Shown: positions 1-5,801, counted from the stretch's first letter. The stretch: DNA of 6,071 nt from an uncultured Pseudobdellovibrionaceae bacterium (GCA_934277865.1 CAKQVW010000185.1:1-6071), one strand, 5' to 3'. The notes: generated by a model not told the origin, from the sequence alone. Translations and numbers: made by a program.

Positions 1-1358
1 GACACTACTTCTGGAAAAGCATGCGCAATCGCCTTCAGCCAATCCTTTATTCCAGCGGCGCTGTCGTTATCTTTACGGACACGGACACTGAAGAGCTGAA
101 AAAGCTGACGGAAACAAAGGCCCTTTCATGGGAGCCATTGGTCTGCGACATCGCTAGCAGTGCCATGATCCCGCCCATTAAAACCTTTCCCCACATCGAA
201 AGGCTTCGAGATATCCATGCAAGCAAGTCGATCGCCTTCTTGCAGTATACCTCTGGCTCTCTTGGTTCCCCCAAAGGGGCCATCATCACCAACCAGAACC
301 TCATGCACAATCTCGAACAAATTTGCCACCGAACCTCGCAAGACTCTCACAGTGAGATGTTCACATGGCTTCCACACTCTCACGACATGGGGCTCGTCGG
401 TGGAATCATGGTACCGCTCTATGCCGGAGGCACGTGCACGATCCTTTCGCAGTTGAACTTCCTAAGAAACCCACTCAACTGGTGGCGCGGAATGACCAAC
501 TGGAAGACGACAATTACTGCCGCCCCCTCCTTTGCTTACGAACTTTGCCTTCGGGAGCTACGAAAAGAAAATCCAACGGACATCAATCTCTCGTCTCTGA
601 CGACAGCCTTTGTCGGTGCCGAACGAATTCGACCCTCTCTATTGAAGGAGCTCACACAGGAGTCAGCAAGGATTGGACTTCACATGGAAGCTATCTATCC
701 TTCATACGGACTGGCCGAATGCACTCTGATATGCTCCGGTCCTCGCAAGCGGCGCGCCACACATCACACAGCTATGTTTGCAGAACGAGAGTTCGTTTCT
801 TGTGGAGAGCCGATTGACGATCTGGTTATAAACAACGCCAATGGAATACTCTCGATTGAAGGTCCTAGTGTTTTTCTTGGCTATTGGAGTCAGCCCCTTC
901 TCGAATTACGTGATGGGCCCTTTTCAACTGGCGATCTATGCGAATTACGTGATGGTGAAATCTATCCAATTGGCCGCTCGGATTCAGCGTTCTCTGTAAA
1001 TGGAGTCAAACACCACGCCGAAGATTTTGAAGACTCAATCCGTCTGATAAGCAGAGACAGGAGTATCGATCTACAAATAGATTCGAAAATTAAGTTTGCC
1101 GTTACGCATGTACAAACAGACCAGCAACTGCACGTCGTAGCTCTCATCGAGTCTCAAGGTGCTAGCAAATCAGACGAGCTTGTCATCGCAAAGAAGCTAC
1201 AGGCCAAACTCTCTGCCGAGCATTTAGTTCCCATCGAAGTCTATTTTGTCAAAAAGGGAAGTTTAGAATTCACCACCAGCGGAAAGCCCCGGCGTTCTGA
1301 AATTCAGAAAACAGCCGAGGCCAGCATGCACGATCGATCAAATTCCTATTCGAACTAG
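1..1358 (+). CDS. Fatty-acyl-AMP ligase (FAAL-type AMP-binding enzyme), 5' partial
   Basis: FAALs activate a fatty acid with ATP to an acyl adenylate, usually handed to an acyl carrier protein or a PKS/NRPS module. The reading frame is open to the window edge (first whole codon at 3), so the true start lies upstream. The ATG at 21 lacks a convincing ribosome site, and RLQPIL after it matches the interior RLQ-I segment of FAALs. About 100-120 residues are therefore missing from a usual ~550-600. Counting from the ATG at 21: phosphate-binding loop YTSGSLGSPKG (76-86), the family signature WLPHSHDMGLVGG (116-128), PSFAYELC (169-176), VGAE (198-201), YPSYGLAE (226-233), FVSCGEP (258-264), GYW (287-289), STGDL (302-306), hinge region GRSDSAFSVNG (318-328), and TTSGK with the likely catalytic Lys422. 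The region between SCGEP and STGDL is compact, and the hinge motif is atypical. The partner carrier protein is not visible. It ends in a 4-base convergent overlap with the next gene. Confidence 0.85.
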   Translation, partial: HYFWKSMRNRLQPILYSSGAVVIFTDTDTEELKKLTETKALSWEPLVCDIASSAMIPPIKTFPHIERLRDIHASKSIAFLQYTSGSLGSPKGAIITNQNLMHNLEQICHRTSQDSHSEMFTWLPHSHDMGLVGGIMVPLYAGGTCTILSQLNFLRNPLNWWRGMTNWKTTITAAPSFAYELCLRELRKENPTDINLSSLTTAFVGAERIRPSLLKELTQESARIGLHMEAIYPSYGLAECTLICSGPRKRRATHHTAMFAEREFVSCGEPIDDLVINNANGILSIEGPSVFLGYWSQPLLELRDGPFSTGDLCELRDGEIYPIGRSDSAFSVNGVKHHAEDFEDSIRLISRDRSIDLQIDSKIKFAVTHVQTDQQLHVVALIESQGASKSDELVIAKKLQAKLSAEHLVPIEVYFVKKGSLEFTTSGKPRRSEIQKTAEASMHDRSNSYSN

Positions 1359-2515
1359 TTATTAAACTGAGGCGGCTGCTGTCTTTGCTTCTTCGAGGCA
1401 AGAGGTTTCGTCTTGTCCGCAACGTAAACCATCTTCTCGAGCTCAACCCAGTCGTTACGCTTCATCCACTCTTCAATGGAAAGCGTCGTAATCACGTCAG
1501 CGATTGCGTACTGACTGTAAGCTGGCTGCTCATCGTGATGCAGTCGAACGTACGGAGCAAACTTGCTCGCAAATGGAAGTGCCGCCAACGCTTGAGTTCC
1601 AGACAACAGAGCGCGCATCGGACGGTATCCCGTCTTTGCTAGAATCTCCTGTGCCTCAGCTCGATTTCTCACGCGGCCAAAAGGTTGCGTCGCCGCAGCC
1701 ACCAGCTCCATCACCCATTGATTCGAGTTCGCTTCTGTTTTGTTACGCCAATGAGCGGCTGCATTGTAGAACTTGGCATTGAAGGATTTTGGAATCGAAT
1801 TGTCGGCGATGATTTTTCCATTTTCTTTGCGAAACTTTGGAAGTCCGAGCTTCTCAAGATTCTCTTGAATCTCATGTGACGGCACCAGAATCTGCGCACG
1901 CAGCTCATGCGGATCGTCTGTGAAAAAACGGAAGATGTCTTCATCGTAAAGCTCGGGTTTGTTAGGATCAAAGCCCTGCTGCACTTTGTCCGCAGTTACA
2001 CAGGGGCGAAGCATGTGGCGGAAGTACCAGTGCTGGAGCCCCTCTTCTTCATCTTTCCCAGCTGGGTGATTTCGAAACAAAATACCCATATGGCTATAGA
2101 TTGACTGGCGAGATCTGTCGCCAAAGGCTTTTCGAATTTCGCCTTTCACTTGTTCAATTTCGCGGATTCCGGTCTCCGTGTTCGGATAAACCTGATTCTC
2201 GCCGTAAGAAATAATGTCATTGAGACTTAGAACTCGACCGCGTCGATCGACGTCGCGCAAAGTCAGGATGTCTTTCATGTCTTGGCCTGCGCGCGAAACC
2301 AAAACGACTCTCAAATCTTTACCTGTCTTTGCTTTGTACTCTTGTGCAAGGAGGGTCATCTGGACATCAAAAACTGTCCCGATCTTCAACGCATCAGCGA
2401 TGGCTTCCGACGTCGGCTCTTTCACTTTACATTCGCCCGCAACTGCCATTTGCGGTGCCGCCAAAGAAATTGCAGTGGCCAAAAGACCTGCGGCGAAAAA
2501 ATGCTGACGTGTCAT
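1355..2515 (-). CDS. Secreted DUF2145-family protein of unknown function
   Basis: 386 residues. A Sec signal peptide spans about 1-26 (short basic start, hydrophobic LLATAISLAA, cleavage near AVA|GE), so the protein is exported. There is no lipobox. Recognised from memory as DUF2145 by: VLVSRAGQD (71-79), YSHMGILF (140-147), a GLxxW block (159-163), ELYDEDIFRFFTDDP (188-202), ILVPSHEIQ (209-217), NSNQWVMELVAAA (263-275), GYRP (296-299), and an HHDEQP...ITTLSIEEW end (326-350). Two cysteines, Cys29 and Cys172, could form a disulfide. Compared with the usual family layout there is about 50 extra residues between RAGQD and YSHMG (80-139), plus a basic Gln/Lys-rich tail (369-386). The ATG is supported by GGAGG (2520-2524) 4 bases upstream. 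It follows the helical repeat gene on the same strand, 122 bases downstream and beyond that gene's terminator, so it probably has its own promoter or depends on readthrough. No terminator is visible at its 3' end. Confidence 0.8.
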   Translation of the reverse strand: MTRQHFFAAGLLATAISLAAPQMAVAGECKVKEPTSEAIADALKIGTVFDVQMTLLAQEYKAKTGKDLRVVLVSRAGQDMKDILTLRDVDRRGRVLSLNDIISYGENQVYPNTETGIREIEQVKGEIRKAFGDRSRQSIYSHMGILFRNHPAGKDEEEGLQHWYFRHMLRPCVTADKVQQGFDPNKPELYDEDIFRFFTDDPHELRAQILVPSHEIQENLEKLGLPKFRKENGKIIADNSIPKSFNAKFYNAAAHWRNKTEANSNQWVMELVAAATQPFGRVRNRAEAQEILAKTGYRPMRALLSGTQALAALPFASKFAPYVRLHHDEQPAYSQYAIADVITTLSIEEWMKRNDWVELEKMVYVADKTKPLASKKQRQQPPQFNN

Positions 2516-2549
2516 AGTCCCTCCATATGCGCGTCGTGGAATACCGTCG

Positions 2550-2596
2550 AAAAAAGAAGGGGGAACAATCCCTGTTAAGGAAAGTGTTCCCCCTTT
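2550..2596 (-). terminator. Rho-independent terminator of the helical repeat protein gene
   Basis: A perfect 11-base inverted repeat, AAGGGGGAACA (2557-2567) and TGTTCCCCCTT (2585-2595), encloses a 17-base loop. Read on the minus strand, the stem is followed by TTCTTTTTT (2550-2558, counted on plus), a good U-tract. It begins about 42 bases past the stop codon of the 2638-3450 gene. The plus-strand side has only TTT, so the element looks one-directional. Confidence 0.9.
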
Positions 2597-2637
2597 AAAT
2601 CAGTCAGACCGAAAGTCCGAGCGATCTCTAATCGAGA

Positions 2638-3450
2638 TTACTCAACAAGTTTCGATTTGAACGACTTGCTAGCGTGCGAGATCGAAGTAACGATCGTCGA
2701 CGAACCAGCTTTGATTTGACCTTCAAGCACGCGCTCAACACCGTTAGCCGAGTCTGTTACGAGAACAACACCAGCTGTCGAAGTAGCAACGATAACTTTG
2801 CTGCCAGCTTTGAAGAGAGTCTTCGAAACTTCGATCATGCCTTTGCCAACTTCCGAAGCCGAGTTGTACGAGAACGTACCAATAACAACTGCGCCATTGC
2901 CGATTGCTTTCAAAGTAACTTTCGTTACGTTGTAAGAACCTTGTGCAGCAGATTCCACTTTCTCAACTGTGAATTCAGCAGCAGCAGAAACCGCGTCCGA
3001 AGTCGAATCAGCTGATTTGCTAGCAGCATTTTTAACTGCCGAAGCAGCAGAAACCGCTTTGTCAGATGCAGACTTTGCACCTTTCGAAATCGCTTTTCCT
3101 GTCGATTGAGCAGCTTGCGAAGTCGAATCAGCAGCTTTACCTGCCATGTTCGAAGCGCCTTTTGCCGCGCTTACTGTTTTGTCGCCGATAAACTCTGCAC
3201 CTTGCGATACAGCGTTAGACGTGCTGTTGATCGAAGCACCTGCAAGAGCAAGTGTTCCGAGAAGACCTTTTTTCGTGAGTTCTGCGCCTTCAGAAACGAA
3301 GTTCGCCGAACCGGCACCAAGGACTTCCGCAGCTTTCGAGATCGACTGAAGCGACTCGCCAGATACGTTGAGCGACTGCTGAGAGAGATTCGCCATCGCG
3401 ACGTTCGATGCGAGCATCATGACCGCGAGAGTAGTGACTTGCTTCTTCAT
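2638..3450 (-). CDS. Secreted Ala/Ser-rich helical repeat protein, no known family
   Basis: 270 residues. The start at 3450 is chosen because AAGGAGG (3457-3463) sits 6 bases upstream and the protein then opens with a clear Sec signal peptide (MKKQVTTLAVMMLASNVAMA, cleavage near residue 20). The upstream in-frame ATG at 3516 would add 22 residues ahead of the signal. The mature chain is rich in Ala, Ser, Lys, Gly and Val, with no Pro, Cys or Trp and only one Arg (240) and one His (259). Degenerate repeats recur: VSEGAEL (52), VSQGAEF (81), ISKGAKS (121), VSAAAEF (154), ADSTS (107 and 147) and AVSAA (132 and 153). The centre (about 85-170) reads as amphipathic helix resembling LEA, phasin or apolipoprotein repeats. 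The C-terminal third is more hydrophobic, with small-residue patches (GNGAVVIG 184-191, VIVATSTAGVVLV 219-231) that might touch membrane. Function is unknown. Strong translation and termination signals suggest an abundant periplasmic or surface protein. Confidence 0.85.
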   Translation of the reverse strand: MKKQVTTLAVMMLASNVAMANLSQQSLNVSGESLQSISKAAEVLGAGSANFVSEGAELTKKGLLGTLALAGASINSTSNAVSQGAEFIGDKTVSAAKGASNMAGKAADSTSQAAQSTGKAISKGAKSASDKAVSAASAVKNAASKSADSTSDAVSAAAEFTVEKVESAAQGSYNVTKVTLKAIGNGAVVIGTFSYNSASEVGKGMIEVSKTLFKAGSKVIVATSTAGVVLVTDSANGVERVLEGQIKAGSSTIVTSISHASKSFKSKLVE

Positions 3451-3456
3451 ATAGTT

Positions 3457-3463
3457 CCTCCTT
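3457..3463 (-). promoter_or_regulatory. Shine-Dalgarno site deciding the start at 3450
   Basis: On the minus strand this reads AAGGAGG, 6 bases before ATG, close to an ideal anti-16S match. It fixes the start of the helical repeat protein at 3450. Part of it lies in the 10-base palindrome TCCTTAAGGA (3459-3468). In the mRNA, UUCC just upstream could also pair with GGAA at the site's end across a 7-base loop, which would be only a weak 4-bp hairpin. Confidence 0.85.
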
Positions 3464-3563
3464 AAGGAATCTGAAGTGGTTGGGTTTTTCAGGACCGTTA
3501 GTTCGCGGCATTTCACTACAAGCCTTAGGCCAAGGAGGCGGAAACCAGCCTCACTGTTTCATC

Positions 3564-3619
3564 TTGATACCCATAACTATTTAATTTTACTGATTTTTCC
3601 GATTGTCCGCCGGGCGGAC
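3564..3619. promoter_or_regulatory. Possible divergent promoter zone with operator-like palindrome
   Basis: On plus, TTGATA (3564-3569), a 16-base gap and TTTACT (3586-3591) form a mediocre sigma70-like pair. On minus, TAAAAT (3584-3589) is a good -10 word, but its best upstream partner, CGGACA (3604-3609), is only 14 bases away, which is too short for a normal promoter. GTCCGCCGGGCGGAC (3605-3619) is a perfect inverted repeat with 7-base arms around one G, just upstream of the minus -10 word, where a regulator could act. It lacks a U-tract on either strand, so it is not a terminator. This is a guess from consensus matching only. Confidence 0.3.
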
Positions 3620-3900
3620 CTGTGGCTTCCCGGCACGTATCACTTAATCCTGAACCATGAAAATTGCCCCTACTGCGGAGGTAAGTTTTGGCCAAATCTG
3701 GCCGTATGCGTCTGCATCTGTCACCGTGCCATCCGCAAAGGCGATTTGATGCCAGACCTGAGAACTCATTAACTGGACCTAGACCTCACAATCCCGAGAC
3801 TTCCTTGTCCGTGCGCCGGCGATAGGCTGTCATAGCTGGAGAGGGTCCAACCCGTTTCCCGGATATTAGCTAAGACCGCGATTCATCGGAGGAATTTTTA

Positions 3901-4791
3901 ATGACGATCCAACACTCACATGCCCATGCAAACCCCAAGAGCCCCCTTAAGCGATCCTTCTCCAGACTATATATATTGATGGTCGCCGCAGCTCTCTCGG
4001 TTGCGATGATCTTGTCTGCTCCGGCACAAGCCGCGGGCCCGGCATTTAATGAACTCACTCAAGGTGACTTCGACAACGCCATTCGCGAACTCTCGGGCAA
4101 CGCCACTTATCACTCCGTCACAGGCGCTAGCAGTCTCGGAGCACTCTTTGGAGTTGAAGTGGGATTGGTTGCAGGCCTCACTTCGACCCCCGAAATCGAC
4201 AAACTCTCAAAACAAGCAGACCCCAACGCAAGCGTGAGCCAGCTCCCGCACGCCTCACTCCTGGCCGCCGTTTCCGTGCCGATGGGATTCACGATTGAAG
4301 CCCTCTTGTTCCCCAGCATCTCTGTTGGCGAAGTGAAGTATCAGCAATTTGGCGGCTCGGTGAAGTGGACATCGGGCGATGTTCTCATGCTGCCGTTCAA
4401 CCTGGCTGCTCGCGCGTTCTTCACGAAAAACGAGATGAGCTTCGGCCAAACACTGAACAACACCTCCACTGGCAACGTTCCAGTGGCGGTCGATGTGAAA
4501 CAAGAGAATAGCCAGTATGGTCTTCAGATCTTGGCGAGCCCCAATCTTCCTTTTATCGAACCCTATATCGGAATCGGCACCGTCAGCGCAAAAGGCTCGC
4601 TGGCCGTTTCGGGCGCGACAACAGGCACGATCTTCAATTTCACAAGCGCACAGAAGGCAGAGAGTTCTCCGACGTCGACTCAGTTCATCTTGGGTGTGAA
4701 CGCCAATCTCCTCCTGCTGAACCTCGGTCTCGAATACAATCGTGTTTTCTCGACTGACTCGTACAACTTTAAGCTCGGCTTTAAGTTCTAA
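3901..4791 (+). CDS. Probable outer-membrane beta-barrel protein
   Basis: 296 residues, started by ATG with GGAGG (3888-3892) 8 bases upstream. The signal peptide is long: a hydrophilic, His-containing region (1-22, with basic KSPLKRSFSR at 13-22), a hydrophobic core (23-40) and cleavage near AQA|AG (residues 44-45). The mature part lacks Cys and is built of alternating hydrophobic and polar stretches typical of transmembrane beta-strands, for example 119-127, 139-157, 162-175, 205-213 and 220-229. It ends in YNFKLGFKF (288-296), where the last Phe and aromatic alternation match the C-terminal signature read by the BAM complex. Overall topology is loosely like DUF6588-type small barrels, but I cannot assign a family with certainty. 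Substrate or role is unknown. It appears to be a single-gene unit, with its own long leader and a strong terminator 37 bases past the stop. Confidence 0.75.
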   Translation: MTIQHSHAHANPKSPLKRSFSRLYILMVAAALSVAMILSAPAQAAGPAFNELTQGDFDNAIRELSGNATYHSVTGASSLGALFGVEVGLVAGLTSTPEIDKLSKQADPNASVSQLPHASLLAAVSVPMGFTIEALLFPSISVGEVKYQQFGGSVKWTSGDVLMLPFNLAARAFFTKNEMSFGQTLNNTSTGNVPVAVDVKQENSQYGLQILASPNLPFIEPYIGIGTVSAKGSLAVSGATTGTIFNFTSAQKAESSPTSTQFILGVNANLLLLNLGLEYNRVFSTDSYNFKLGFKF

Positions 4792-4828
4792 CTTTCCAAA
4801 TTCGAGCGCGAAAACGCCGAACCCGATG

Positions 4829-4859
4829 GCCACTCCTTCGCAAGGGGTGGCTTTTTTTT
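4829..4859 (+). terminator. Rho-independent terminator after the beta-barrel gene
   Basis: GCCACTCCTT (4829-4838) pairs with AAGGGGTGGC (4842-4851), a 10-base stem with one G-T wobble and the loop CGC, followed directly by eight T residues (4852-4859). It ends the transcript of the gene stopping at 4791. It lies only 26 bases before the trmO start codon, leaving little room for a separate trmO promoter downstream of it. Confidence 0.95.
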
Positions 4860-4885
4860 GATAGAGCGGTTAGGACCAAGGCGCG

Positions 4886-5638
4886 ATGGACAGTTTTAAC
4901 TTTCAAGCGGTCGCCCACGTCGAATCGCCATACAAAGAAAAGTTCGGAACACCGAGGCAGCCCGGTCTCGTCGCCACGACTGTTGGCCATATTCATCTCC
5001 GCGAGGATTTAAACCCCGACGCCTTCGAGGGCCTCGCTTCGTATTCCCACGCCTGGCTGGTCTTCGTTTTTCACGGAAACGACTCGTTCAAAACCGGAAA
5101 GCCCTTCGTAAAAACCAAAGTCCACCCGCCTCGTCTCGAAGGGCGAGCGATCGGAGTTTTCGCAAGTCGCAGTCCGCATCGGCCCAATCCTATTGGCGTC
5201 TCCTTGGTGAAAGTCGAAAAAATTGAGGGACGAAAACTCACGGTGAGTGGCCTTGATCTGATCGACGGCACGCCCATCCTCGATATCAAACCCTACTTAC
5301 CTTCCATCGAGTCCCCGGCCGGCGCCTTCGAGGGTTGGAGCGCCGAAGTCGCGCCCCCGCGATTTGGTGTGACTTGGTCTTCTGGCGCCCAGTCTGATCT
5401 CGTTCGCCTGACTCCGGACCTCGACACGCAAGCCCGCTTGGCCATTGGCACAGCGATCGAAGGCATCTTGAAACTTGATCCTCGCCCCGTCGCCTATCGG
5501 GGCACCGAGGAAAGCCCCGATCCTTATATGAGCCGGTACGGATTCCGCTTTGAGAATTGGAATGTCGTCTTTGAGATGAAAGACTCGGCCCCCGGCCGCA
5601 TGGCAGAGATCACGGCGATTGAGCCCTGGGTCGACTGA
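4886..5638 (+). CDS. trmO: tRNA (N6-threonylcarbamoyladenosine37-N6)-methyltransferase TrmO
   Basis: TrmO (TsaA/YaeB) uses S-adenosylmethionine to N6-methylate t6A37 in the anticodon loop of ACY-reading tRNA-Thr, a fine-tuning of decoding in the cytoplasm. The 250 residues align by eye along the length of E. coli TrmO (235). The start matches well: SPYKEKFGTPRQPGLV (14-29). Then come FEGLASYSHAWLVFVFH (47-63), VHPPRL (79-84), IGVFASRSPHRPNPIG (89-104), and LDLIDGTPILDIKPYLP (123-139). The SAM-binding beta-barrel domain spans about 1-160. The smaller C-terminal domain carries LDPRPVAYRG (197-206) and FENWNVVFEM (222-231), matching DPRPAYR and FNVRW of the E. coli enzyme. No key motif is missing. 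The ribosome site is modest (TAGGA at 4871-4875, 10 bases away; AAGG at 4878-4881, 4 bases away). It appears monocistronic. No terminator is evident in the 163 bases after it. Confidence 0.95.
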   Translation: MDSFNFQAVAHVESPYKEKFGTPRQPGLVATTVGHIHLREDLNPDAFEGLASYSHAWLVFVFHGNDSFKTGKPFVKTKVHPPRLEGRAIGVFASRSPHRPNPIGVSLVKVEKIEGRKLTVSGLDLIDGTPILDIKPYLPSIESPAGAFEGWSAEVAPPRFGVTWSSGAQSDLVRLTPDLDTQARLAIGTAIEGILKLDPRPVAYRGTEESPDPYMSRYGFRFENWNVVFEMKDSAPGRMAEITAIEPWVD

Positions 5639-5801
5639 GCCCAAGCCGCCCCGGCAAAAAAGCGTCACGAATTTTCAAGCCCGTACCGAGTTTTGGATGA
5701 CCGCCTGATATAGCGAGTTTGGCGAGTTGCCTCTTGAAAGGGCACCCCAATCCCGTTACTGTCGCCCCCGATCCTATTTCATTTTGAAGGGAGAAGTCTC
5801 A

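Larger units (their letters stand above)
3451..3900. other. Divergent intergenic region with leaders of both flanking genes
   Basis: 450 bases between two divergently transcribed genes for exported proteins, so promoters in both directions must lie here. Its contents are as follows. 3457-3463 is the minus-strand ribosome site. An AT-rich stretch lies at about 3565-3600. A perfect 15-base palindrome lies at 3605-3619, and a 10-base palindrome TTTGGCCAAA at 3687-3696. A stretch of possible RNA pairing (3774-3872) precedes the plus-strand gene, and GGAGG (3888-3892) sits 8 bases before the ATG at 3901. No convincing gene was found. A plus-strand frame from a GTG at 3476 with a CPYCG motif is treated as doubtful. 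Confidence 0.6.

Noticed and set aside
21..23. ATG at 21 as the real start of the FAAL gene
   Set aside because: The frame is open upstream, no ribosome site is visible, and the protein would lack the N-terminal part that all FAALs have.
365..817. 150-residue plus-strand frame inside the FAAL gene
   Set aside because: It is an out-of-frame reading of conserved FAAL motifs, and the peptide is irregular and rich in Arg, Ser and Cys.
3451..3516. Upstream in-frame ATG at 3516 as the start of the helical repeat protein
   Set aside because: It would put 22 polar residues ahead of a clear signal peptide, while AAGGAGG is ideally placed only for the ATG at 3450.
3658..3750. Roughly 30-codon frame beginning MKIAPTAEV in the divergent intergenic region
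   Set aside because: There is no ribosome site, it is very short, and nothing supports translation.
3811..3830. FliA-type (sigma28) promoter suggested by GGCGATAG
   Set aside because: There is no TAAA-like -35 element at the required distance upstream.
3774..3900. Cyclic-di-GMP (GEMM) or another known riboswitch before the barrel gene
   Set aside because: The conserved cores of known classes are not recognisable; only generic pairing is seen.
4255..4833. 192-residue minus-strand open frame opposite the barrel gene
   Set aside because: Its product has no signal or recognisable domain, and it lies wholly in the shadow of a gene with a ribosome site, signal peptide and barrel C-terminus.
5644..5662. 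GCCG-CCC-CGGC hairpin after trmO as a terminator
   Set aside because: The stem is only 4 bp and is followed by A residues rather than T on the plus strand; on minus the T-run precedes rather than follows the stem.
5297..5668. 123-residue minus-strand open frame opposite trmO
   Set aside because: It is antisense to a confidently identified conserved gene and shows no domain of its own.
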